Below, in pieces: positions 58,005-64,000 of a DNA stretch of 64,000 bases. This DNA comes from Hymenobacter daecheongensis DSM 21074 (lineage in GTDB: Bacteria > Bacteroidota > Bacteroidia > Cytophagales > Hymenobacteraceae): the NCBI RefSeq assembly GCF_900141805.1, contig NZ_FQYN01000001.1:248001-312000 (forward strand). Reading direction: 5' to 3'. The stretch's first letter is position 1, and each line of letters opens with the position of its first letter. A program made the position numbers and the translations under genes. The notes below the pieces were generated by a model. It saw only the letters and a program-made list of their open reading frames with translations, was not told where the DNA came from and ran no database searches.

Positions 58005-58592
58005 CTAAAAGTCAAACAGCCCGCGGCGGGGCTTTTCTTCCGATTTACGCTCTTTGCGGGGCTTCTCCTTGTCCTTCTCCCGGTCTTTGCCGCTGCCGAA
58101 CAAGCCGTTGAACAGGCCGGTTTTCTTCTCCTTAATCAGCACGTAGCGCACCGAAAAGGCAGCGGGAAAACGCGCCCAGTCGGCGGAGTTTATTTCCACG
58201 GTCGGCTTTATATCAAATGACAGCACGAAGGGAAAAAACGCGGTTTTGTACTCCACGCCGGCCAGCGCGTCGAAACCGCCGAATGCGCCGTCGTCCTTGT
58301 GGTTGCCCACGTGCGCCCCGGCTCCGAGGTAGTAGTTGAGGCTGGGGCCGAGAATGCCGAAATGGCGCTCGGCCAGCACAGTGCCGCTCACCTCGCGCGG
58401 CGACACCAGCGCCAAGCCCTCTAGCGTGGTTTTCTCGAATATCTTCTGCTGCACGGTGAGGCCGTAGTTGTCTTTGCCCAGCCGCAGGCCCACGGCGGTG
58501 CGGTATTTCTGGGCTTGGGCAGCCGGCGCGGACACCAGAGCAGCGAGCAAAAGCAGTACAGGGCCGGCAAGGCGGGCGGAGCGGAACGTCAT
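58005..58592 (-). CDS. Exported protein, possible outer-membrane beta-rich, unknown
   Basis: A 195-residue exported protein (signal MTFRSARLAGPVLLLLAALV) with beta-strand-like blocks: YRTAVGLRLGKDNYGLTVQQ near 30-49, GPSLNYYLGAGAHVGNHKDD near 81-101 and FFPFVLSFDIKPTVEINSAD near 118-138, similar to small outer-membrane barrel-type proteins of Bacteroidota. The last 45 residues are extremely basic (GKDREKDKEKPRKERKSEE) and end LFDF; they may be a disordered tail. The ATG at 58592 starts the signal peptide. It is divergent from the KAS III-like gene. No family was recognised. Confidence 0.75.
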   Translation of the reverse strand: MTFRSARLAGPVLLLLAALVSAPAAQAQKYRTAVGLRLGKDNYGLTVQQKIFEKTTLEGLALVSPREVSGTVLAERHFGILGPSLNYYLGAGAHVGNHKDDGAFGGFDALAGVEYKTAFFPFVLSFDIKPTVEINSADWARFPAAFSVRYVLIKEKKTGLFNGLFGSGKDREKDKEKPRKERKSEEKPRRGLFDF

Positions 58593-58754
58593 AATATTGT
58601 GCGGAATACGGAAAACCTGGACGACAGTGCGCCGTTTGAACGCGCGGCGGCCCCTGCAAAGTACGGGCCGGGCTGCCATACGTCCCGCTGGTATTCGGCA
58701 ACCCCGTACCTTGCGTCCGCATTTTTTCTGCCCCTCTCAGCCCTGTTTCCACCC

Positions 58755-59702
58755 GTGTATATCCATCAGGTAGCGGCCTATCTGCCCGCCCAAATTGTTA
58801 CCAACGAGCACTTCACCCGGCTCAACGGCCTCTCGCACAAATGGATAATGGAACGCACCGGCATTCATGAGCGGCGCAAGGCCGGGCCGGGCGAAAACAC
58901 CAACACCATGGCGCTGGAGGCCACCCGCCGGGCGCTGGCGCAGGCTCCGCTATTCGCCAAAGAAAGCATCGACCTGATTGTGGGGGCCACCTACACGCCC
59001 CACGACACAATTTATACCGTGGCCCACGCCGTGCAGCGCGACCTGGACGTGGCCGATATTCCGGTGGTCAGCGTGTCGTCGGCGTGCTCGTCGCTGCTGA
59101 ATGCCATTGAGATTGTGGAGGGCTATTTTGCCATGGGCAAGGCCAGCCGGGCGCTGGTGGTGGTGAGTGAGCACAACACGGCCTACTACAACGAAGACGA
59201 CACCGTGGCGGGCCACCTCTGGGGCGACGGCGCGGCGGCCTTGCTCATCAGCAAGGAGCGCCTCGCCCCCACCGATCTGCGCATGGTAGACCTGATAACG
59301 GCCGGCGCGGCCAGCGTGGGCAAAGCCGATACGGCCGTGACGCTGAAGCCCGTGGAGCGCGGCATCATCATGCCCCACGGCAAGGACGTGTTCATTCACG
59401 CCTGCCAGTACATGGCCCGTGTAACGCGCGACATCCTGGACCGCAACCAGCTAGCGGTAAACGATTTGAACTGGCTGATTCCACACCAGGCCAACCTGCG
59501 CATCACCCGCAACGTGCTCGAAAATCTGGGCCTGCCCGACGAACGCGCCGTCTCCAACATCGAGTACCTCGGCAACACGGGCTGCGCCGGCGCCGCCATT
59601 GCCCTCGCCGACCACCGCCCCCAGATCAAACCCGGTGAGCGGATAATTATCACGGTTTTCGGCGGCGGGTATTCTTATGGAGCTATGCTGCTGAAAGCGT
59701 AG
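58755..59702 (+). CDS. 3-oxoacyl-ACP synthase III-like enzyme
   Basis: A 315-residue KAS III-type (FabH-like) condensing enzyme. VSVSSACSSLLNAIEI near 106-120 carries the catalytic Cys111, IPHQANLRI near 242-250 His244, and YLGNTGCAGAAIAL near 271-284 Asn274, the complete Cys-His-Asn triad. GAVTTYTPHDTI-like and GDGAAALLIS segments match. Such enzymes condense an acyl-CoA with malonyl-ACP to begin fatty acid synthesis or related pathways (aryl polyene or secondary lipid). A start at GTG 58755 gives the standard N terminus VYIHQVAAYLPAQIVTNEHF; the longer upstream frame is not used. No plsX or acyl carrier protein gene is adjacent, so it may be a dedicated variant or a standalone fabH paralogue. 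Confidence 0.9.
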   Translation: MYIHQVAAYLPAQIVTNEHFTRLNGLSHKWIMERTGIHERRKAGPGENTNTMALEATRRALAQAPLFAKESIDLIVGATYTPHDTIYTVAHAVQRDLDVADIPVVSVSSACSSLLNAIEIVEGYFAMGKASRALVVVSEHNTAYYNEDDTVAGHLWGDGAAALLISKERLAPTDLRMVDLITAGAASVGKADTAVTLKPVERGIIMPHGKDVFIHACQYMARVTRDILDRNQLAVNDLNWLIPHQANLRITRNVLENLGLPDERAVSNIEYLGNTGCAGAAIALADHRPQIKPGERIIITVFGGGYSYGAMLLKA

Positions 59703-59731
59703 TTTGTTTATAGTCAGTTATTTATAATGGC

Positions 59732-59834
59732 CTGTCATCCTGAGCTTGCGAAGGACCTTATGAGAGGGGAACGACAAGCTGTGTAGTGATTCGTTCTACC
59801 GTCATAAGGTCCTTCGCTTCGCTCAGGATGACAG
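59732..59834. repeat. Dispersed palindrome, TCATCCTGAG family, diverged copy
   Basis: Arms 59732-59763 and 59802-59834 are complementary with a few mismatches (GTCATCCTGAGCTTGCGAAG against its counterpart with CTTCGCTTCGCTCAGG). It lies in the convergent gap between the KAS III-like and thioesterase genes. Confidence 0.85.
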
Positions 59835-59853
59835 ACGATTTTTGTTCAAATCA

Positions 59854-60282
59854 CTATATACCAACAAGTTGCTGCCGCATTTCTTCGCTCATAGTCCGCA
59901 GCTTGCGGGTGTTGTAGTCGAAGAGCAGCAGGCCGGTTTTGGCCCTGGCTATTTCCTTGCCGGCCTGGTTTTTCACCCAATACACCACGTCGAAGCCGTA
60001 TCTGTGCGCGTCGGTGGCGGCCAGCTGAATGTGCAGCACGTCGCCGTGGAAGGCCTCGCCTTTGTACTCGATGCCGACATCGGCCATAATAATACCCAGG
60101 CGCGTTTCGGGGTCAACTTCCCGCTGGCCGAGGTGCTGCAAAAACTGCACGCGGGCCTCGTGCAGCAGACTGAGCAGGGCATCGTTGCCGAGGTGGCCGC
60201 CGTAATTCAGATCGGTGATGCGGACGGGCAGCGCTACCGTGTGCGGGAAGTAGCTGGGTAACAGAATTTTTAGGCGGGCCAT
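59854..60282 (-). CDS. Acyl-CoA thioesterase, 4HBT hot-dog family
   Basis: A 142-residue hot-dog thioesterase. VALPVRITDLNYGGHLGNDALLSLLHEAR near 16-44 is the 4-hydroxybenzoyl-CoA thioesterase/YbgC-type signature, with Asp24 and the Y-G-G-H-L-G-N block holding the catalytic and CoA-contact residues. The following VQFLQHLGQREVDPETRLGIIM and GDVLHIQLAATDAHRYGFDV segments fit the single hot-dog domain. It would hydrolyse an acyl- or aryl-CoA in the cytoplasm. The substrate is uncertain, but its convergent KAS III-like neighbour hints at a lipid role. It is divergent from mnmD. Confidence 0.9.
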   Translation of the reverse strand: MARLKILLPSYFPHTVALPVRITDLNYGGHLGNDALLSLLHEARVQFLQHLGQREVDPETRLGIIMADVGIEYKGEAFHGDVLHIQLAATDAHRYGFDVVYWVKNQAGKEIARAKTGLLLFDYNTRKLRTMSEEMRQQLVGI

Positions 60283-60372
60283 GCGGCAGATATGTTTACT
60301 TGTTCGTTACGCCTCGTATCTTAACGATTCGCTTCGGAAGGACCTCCCACCTACAACCGAAAACCAGCCGCT

Positions 60373-61047
60373 ATGATTGAAGTAGAAGTTCGCACGACCG
60401 GCGACGGTTCGAGCACGCTGTATGTGCCGGCCCTCGATGAGCACTACCACTCCATGCACGGCGCGGTGCAGGAAGCGCAGCACGTCTATCTGCAGGCCGG
60501 GCTGGAGCCTCAGCTCAGCGTGAGCAACAGTCCACTGTGGGTGCTGGAAGTCGGCTTTGGTACCGGCCTGAACGCCCTGCTCACCCTGCAGCGCAGCCTC
60601 AGCGCCGCGCAGCCCATTTTCTACGACACCATCGAGAAAAACCCGCTTTCGGCCGCCGTTATCGGCCAGCTGGGGGCCGAGCGCTACATCCTGAACCCCG
60701 AGCTGCTCGACTACCAGCAGCAGCTGCACGCGGCGGCGTGGTCGGTGCCGGTGGCGCTTACCACGCGGTTCGCCCTCCATAAGATACCCGGCGCGCTACA
60801 GGAAACCTCGCTCTGCGAACAAACCTACGACGTTATCTATTTCGACGCCTTCGCCCCCGAAAAGCAGCCGGATATGTGGACGGATGCGGTGTTTGCCCAG
60901 CTCTACGAGGCCGCGGCTCCCGGCGGCGTGCTGGTTAGCTACTGTGCCAAGGGCAGCTTCCGCCGCAGCCTAAAAGCTGCCGGCTGGCAGGTAGAAAAGC
61001 TGGCCGGGCCGGCGGGCAAGCGCGAGATGACGCGGGCGCGGAAGTAA
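60373..61047 (+). CDS. mnmD: MnmD-type tRNA wobble-uridine methyltransferase
   Basis: A 224-residue SAM-dependent methyltransferase, the stand-alone counterpart of the methyltransferase part of MnmC, which finishes 5-methylaminomethyl-2-thiouridine at tRNA position 34. LYVPALDEHYHSMHGAVQEAQHVYL near 17-41 is the family start, LEVGFGTGLNALLTLQRSL near 58-76 is the SAM-binding GxGxG-type loop, YFDAFAPEKQPDMWTDAVF near 156-174 is the conserved active-site block, and SYCAKGSFRRSLKAAGWQVE near 193-212 completes the fold. Length matches MnmD rather than bifunctional MnmC. The gene starts shortly after the divergent thioesterase. The identification is good. Confidence 0.9.
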   Translation: MIEVEVRTTGDGSSTLYVPALDEHYHSMHGAVQEAQHVYLQAGLEPQLSVSNSPLWVLEVGFGTGLNALLTLQRSLSAAQPIFYDTIEKNPLSAAVIGQLGAERYILNPELLDYQQQLHAAAWSVPVALTTRFALHKIPGALQETSLCEQTYDVIYFDAFAPEKQPDMWTDAVFAQLYEAAAPGGVLVSYCAKGSFRRSLKAAGWQVEKLAGPAGKREMTRARK

Positions 61048-61077
61048 TAAAGCTTCTCATTATAAAATCAGGCTTGT

Positions 61078-61620
61078 TTGCAGCAGTTCTCATCCCAAGG
61101 CACTTCAGCAGAATTACAGATCCTGTCCGGGCATCTGCTATTCATTGACCCGCTGTATCTGGATACCATCAAAGATGAATACGGCCAGCTACAATTTGAT
61201 TCGCTGAAAGAGTCCGTCGATTTCGTTCAGATGCTCGAGGAAAGATTCTTTCCCTATGGCGGGGCGAACCTGCTGGGATATAAGTACACCGACCAAAGGC
61301 CAATGTTTGCGTTGGCTGTACAAAGAATCCAGTTCTTCGACCACGACGATGAAGAGCAGGAACGTCTTTCTATTGATAAAACCATTACCACTTTCGGGAC
61401 TGATTCGGGCTCATTGCTCATTCTTGACATAAGAAATTTTGAAGCTTTATTGGATACCGTTACAGGAGAGGATTTAAGCGATGCCGAAGATGACTTCCAG
61501 CCTTACGCTGACAGAATAAATCAGCTTATCGGCAACAAAGGCTGGGCCTACATCAGATGCCCGGGCGTTGACAGCGGGTTCGACTTTATAGGTAGCGGAT
61601 CATACCATATTGCCGACTAA
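61078..61620 (+). CDS. Low-GC orphan protein, unknown
   Basis: A 180-residue soluble protein without recognised family. The frame begins with a TTG at 61078, so the true start is uncertain; a later start would lose part of LQILSGHLLFIDPLYLDTIK. Acidic blocks (FFDHDDEEQERLSIDKTITT; DLSDAEDDFQPYADRINQL) and Phe/Tyr-rich segments are visible. It is noticeably A/T richer than the flanking mnmD and DUF2157 genes, which suggests recent acquisition. No signal peptide or membrane segment was found. The features recall immunity-like or SMI1-type acidic proteins, but that is only a resemblance in composition. Confidence 0.6.
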   Translation: MQQFSSQGTSAELQILSGHLLFIDPLYLDTIKDEYGQLQFDSLKESVDFVQMLEERFFPYGGANLLGYKYTDQRPMFALAVQRIQFFDHDDEEQERLSIDKTITTFGTDSGSLLILDIRNFEALLDTVTGEDLSDAEDDFQPYADRINQLIGNKGWAYIRCPGVDSGFDFIGSGSYHIAD

Positions 61621-61666
61621 GGCATTGCTCAGCTTCTCCCCTTTCTGCGTAAGTTGGGCCTGAACT

Positions 61667-62881
61667 ATGAGCAGGAAGCTACTGGAAACTGAAGGCCCGA
61701 AATGGGTGGCGCAGGGCATCATCACGGCGGAGCAGCAGCAGCGGCTGACGGCGCTGTACCCCGAGGAAGGGCGCGTGGTGGGGCTGTTGCCGCTGCTGGG
61801 CAGCCTGCTGGTGGGCCTTAGTGCGCTGAGCCTGATTGCCGCCAACTGGCAGGGCCTGCCGGAGCTGGTGCGCCTGCTGCTGCTGCTCGGCTCGATGGGC
61901 GGAGCCTACGCCGCCGGCGAATACTTCCTGCGCCGCGGCGCCAATGACTCCCTCGGCATTGGCCTGGTGGGGCTGGGGCTGATTCTGTTCGGGGCCGGCA
62001 TCGTGCTGACCAGCCAGATGTACCAACTCATCGGCTACGACGTGACCGGGCTGCTGGCCTGGGCGGCGGCGGGTGCGGCCCTCACATTTCTGTATCAGAG
62101 CCGCTTTCTGTTTGCCCTTACGGTCTGCATCGGCGGCATCGTGCAGGGCTACAGCACCGGGCAACTCAGCGGCTTCAGCTACTTCACGGCGGCCCTCACG
62201 GTGGGCGGGCTGGGCTGGTACTGGTGGCGGCGGCCCGATGCTGTGCTGGGCGGCGTACTGGCCAGCGGCATTCTGTGGCAGGCGGGCCTGCTGATCAGCT
62301 TTCTGCACGCCAAAATCACCTGGTTTTTCATCCCGGCCATGCTGGTGTATGCCGCCGGCGACTGGCAGCCCGACCGGCCCGCCGGCCGCGCTTTGCAGGC
62401 CCCGCCGCTCGTGGCAGCTTTCCTGTTCACCTTCGGCCTGGCCCTGTATGGCGAAACCGATACCTACGCCGGTCTGCTGCGCCCCCCGCTGCTGGCCTAC
62501 CTGAGCGCCCTGCTGGCCGTGCTGGCCCTCTCAGCCGCCGGCAAACGGGCACGGGGCCGCCTGGGCAGCCTCACCGACTGGCTGCTGCTGCTGCCGGGCT
62601 TCTACCTGCCCAGCGGCCTGGCACTGGCCGTGGCTACGCTGGTGGTGCTGTATGCCTACTCGGGCGCTGTGCTGTGGCGGGCGCAGCAGGAGCACAACCC
62701 CGACCGTATCACGCTGGGCATCACACTGTTTATCCTCACCACGATGGCCGCCTATTTCAAGCTGACGTGGGCCTTTATGGATAAGTCGCTGTTTTTCCTG
62801 TGCGGCGGGGCCTTGCTGCTGGGACTGAGCTGGTACTTAAGGCGGGCGGCGGCTAGGGCTTTGCCCCCCAAATCGGAATAA
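61667..62881 (+). CDS. DUF2157 membrane protein
   Basis: A 404-residue polytopic protein of the DUF2157 family. It starts with a short soluble helix (WVAQGIITAEQQQRLTALYP) that precedes about ten membrane helices with the family block VGLLPLLGSLLVGLSALSLIAANWQGLP near 38-65 and the repeated GLGLILFGAGIVLTSQMYQL near 106-125. The function is unknown; members are often paired with a GDYXXLXY protein, as here, where the partner starts 6 bases after the stop. The pair probably forms one inner-membrane complex. The ATG at 61667 fits the family start. Confidence 0.9.
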   Translation: MSRKLLETEGPKWVAQGIITAEQQQRLTALYPEEGRVVGLLPLLGSLLVGLSALSLIAANWQGLPELVRLLLLLGSMGGAYAAGEYFLRRGANDSLGIGLVGLGLILFGAGIVLTSQMYQLIGYDVTGLLAWAAAGAALTFLYQSRFLFALTVCIGGIVQGYSTGQLSGFSYFTAALTVGGLGWYWWRRPDAVLGGVLASGILWQAGLLISFLHAKITWFFIPAMLVYAAGDWQPDRPAGRALQAPPLVAAFLFTFGLALYGETDTYAGLLRPPLLAYLSALLAVLALSAAGKRARGRLGSLTDWLLLLPGFYLPSGLALAVATLVVLYAYSGAVLWRAQQEHNPDRITLGITLFILTTMAAYFKLTWAFMDKSLFFLCGGALLLGLSWYLRRAAARALPPKSE

Positions 62882-62887
62882 GCGGCT

Positions 62888-63418
62888 ATGGCTACTCCTC
62901 TGCCCCTCGCCCGCCGCCATCGGCTCGTGCTGCTCGCCGTGGCGGTGCAGGCCCTCTTTATTATCGGCGTAGCAGCAGCTGGCTACGCCACTACGGCGTG
63001 GGGCCGCACCATCACGCTGCGCACCGCCCCCGTCGATCCGCGCGACCTGCTCTACGGTGACTACGTGCGCCTGCACTACACCATTAGTCAGCTGCCCCGC
63101 CGGCTGTGGCGCGAAACCAACCGCGAAGCCCGCCCCAATGAGCCGGTGTATGTGGTGCTGCAGCCCGCCCACGGTGCCTACGAAGCCCTCGGCGTGTATG
63201 CCAGCAAGCCAGCCATCGAGCCCCGCCAAGCCGTGCTGCGCGGCTGGATTACGAATAGCTGGCGGCACGGCCTGCGCATCCGCTACGGACTGGAGCGCTA
63301 CTACGTCCCCGAAGGCGAGGGCCGGAAGCTGGAAAAGCGGCCGGTGCTGCTGGTGAAAGTCAGCATCGCGCCGTGGGGTCAGGCCCGGATTACGGCGGTA
63401 AATGCGCTGGCGAAGTAA
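62888..63418 (+). CDS. GDYXXLXY-motif membrane protein
   Basis: A 176-residue protein with one N-terminal membrane helix (LVLLAVAVQALFIIGVAAAG near 14-33) and a periplasmic domain. The family-defining LLYGDYVRLHYTI near 56-68 matches G-D-Y-x-x-L-x-Y exactly. DPRDLLYGDY and the downstream AVLRGWIT-type strand are typical. It is almost certainly co-translated with the DUF2157 gene directly upstream. Fold and function are unknown; the pairing suggests a small receptor or regulator for the polytopic partner. Confidence 0.92.
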   Translation: MATPLPLARRHRLVLLAVAVQALFIIGVAAAGYATTAWGRTITLRTAPVDPRDLLYGDYVRLHYTISQLPRRLWRETNREARPNEPVYVVLQPAHGAYEALGVYASKPAIEPRQAVLRGWITNSWRHGLRIRYGLERYYVPEGEGRKLEKRPVLLVKVSIAPWGQARITAVNALAK

Positions 63419-63421
63419 GGC

Positions 63422-64000
63422 CTACACGTCGTCAAATCGCCACACCCGCTCCGGCGTGAGGCAGGCGTGCAGGCACACATCGCCCGCCCAGGCATCCGTT
63501 ATTCGGAAAACCGGCGGCTCTAGGCTCACGCCGATGCGCAGGGCATCGGGACGACATTCGGACAGAAAACGGTCGTAGAAGCCTTTGCCGTAGCCCACGC
63601 GGTGTCCCTGCTCATCGAAGGCCAGCAGCGGAACCAGCACAGCATCGAAGGCGGCGGGAGCTATTTCTGGCGCGTCTATGGGCTCCGAAATTCCCCAACG
63701 GTTCGTGACCAGCTTCGTGTCGGGCGTGAGGCGGAAGTGGCGAAGCGTGCGGCCATCGGGCTGCACCACGGGCACGGCCAACTGCACTGGCAGCAGCTGC
63801 CGCCATATTTCCCGAACCATCTCCCAGGTATCAGGCTCGTGCTGCTGCGCAATGGGCAGAAACACATGCAGCCACCGCCACTGTGCCACCGGAAAATCCC
63901 CCATTAGCTGCTCGCGGAGCGCCACGCTGCGCCGGGCTACCTCATCAGCCAGCAGGGCACGGCGGCGCGCCAGCATCTGAGGGCGCAATTCGGCTTTGGT
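63422..64000 (-). CDS. 5-formyltetrahydrofolate cyclo-ligase, start just outside window
   Basis: A partial 193-codon frame reaching the right edge. The N-terminal residues TKAELRPQMLARRRALLADE match the usual cyclo-ligase start preceded by one Met, which lies just beyond the window. It converts 5-formyl-THF to 5,10-methenyl-THF with ATP in folate salvage. The substrate-binding and ATP motifs follow: HVFLPIAQQHEPDT near residues 46-59, DAVLVPLLAFDEQGHRVGYGKGFYDRFL near 144-171 with the conserved G-x-G-x-G-F/Y-Y-D loop, and GVSLEPPVF near 182-190. The gene is convergent with the DUF2157 pair. Partial only by position; nothing suggests a pseudogene. Confidence 0.9.
   Translation of the reverse strand, partial: TKAELRPQMLARRRALLADEVARRSVALREQLMGDFPVAQWRWLHVFLPIAQQHEPDTWEMVREIWRQLLPVQLAVPVVQPDGRTLRHFRLTPDTKLVTNRWGISEPIDAPEIAPAAFDAVLVPLLAFDEQGHRVGYGKGFYDRFLSECRPDALRIGVSLEPPVFRITDAWAGDVCLHACLTPERVWRFDDV

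Noticed and set aside
1..64000. tRNA, rRNA, insertion sequence or prophage genes
   Set aside because: No cloverleaf-like gene with CCA context, rRNA-like stretch, transposase motif or phage structural gene was recognised by eye; a tool such as tRNAscan-SE could still find a tRNA.

Overview
The window looks like chromosomal DNA from a GC-rich member of the Bacteroidota, most like Hymenobacter or a close relative in the Cytophagales. The grounds are lipoproteins with Bacteroidota-type lipoboxes, TonB-dependent receptors with carboxypeptidase-like N-terminal domains, tandem DUF4249 lipoproteins, a delta-60-repeat protein with a type IX secretion C-terminal domain, a YpdA-type bacillithiol-pathway reductase, TAnnTTTG-like -7 promoter boxes, and many dispersed palindromic repeats. 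No rRNA, tRNA, CRISPR array, insertion sequence or prophage was seen. The genus is inferred from general familiarity, not from a search.

Layout. 1-7.8 kb, mostly minus strand: a DUF4271 membrane protein cut by the window edge, a WecA/TagO-type glycosyl transferase, lipB, yraN, a MORN-like lipoprotein, htpG and two tandem STAS-like paralogues. 8.3-15.5 kb: a His-rich secreted protein beside a TonB receptor (probably metal uptake), an MFS transporter, small conserved proteins and a GNAT acetyltransferase. 15.6-29.3 kb: a prolyl oligopeptidase, then the most interesting locus. 29.5-35.2 kb: a sugar nucleotidyltransferase, a LemA-TPM-TPM operon and a large secreted delta-60-repeat protein. 35.5-44 kb: a TonB receptor, two DUF4249 lipoproteins and an MG2-like protein. 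44-64 kb: housekeeping and mixed genes (polA, ypdA-like, SGNH lipoprotein, FadL porin, cyanophycinase-like, mgtE, arfB, NmrA/HxlR divergent pair, DUF2807, KAS III-like, thioesterase, mnmD, DUF2157 plus GDYXXLXY, and 5-formyl-THF cyclo-ligase cut by the edge).

The standout is a seven-gene minus-strand cluster at 17924-29293. In transcription order it encodes a vWA-like lipoprotein, a three-helix membrane protein, a tubulin/FtsZ-like protein, a 1156-residue protein with an actin/Hsp70-fold ATPase in its C-terminal half, a bitopic linker protein, a MotA/TolQ-like channel with a long helical tail, and a MotB/OmpA-like partner that keeps the ion-carrying Asp. There are no flagellar or gliding genes around it. 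The set suggests an envelope-spanning machine that joins a proton- or sodium-driven stator to a GTPase and an ATPase of the two cytoskeletal superfamilies. A tubulin-like/vWA/OmpA association has, as far as I recall, been predicted before on computational grounds as a membrane-remodelling system. The combination with an actin-fold ATPase and a full MotAB-like pair is what deserves attention here.

The second theme is palindromes. Several dispersed repeat families fill intergenic gaps, including five of the six gaps inside the cytoskeletal cluster. Some palindromes enclose a terminator hairpin or a second palindrome. One 36-bp perfect stem contains the stop codons of both convergent genes.
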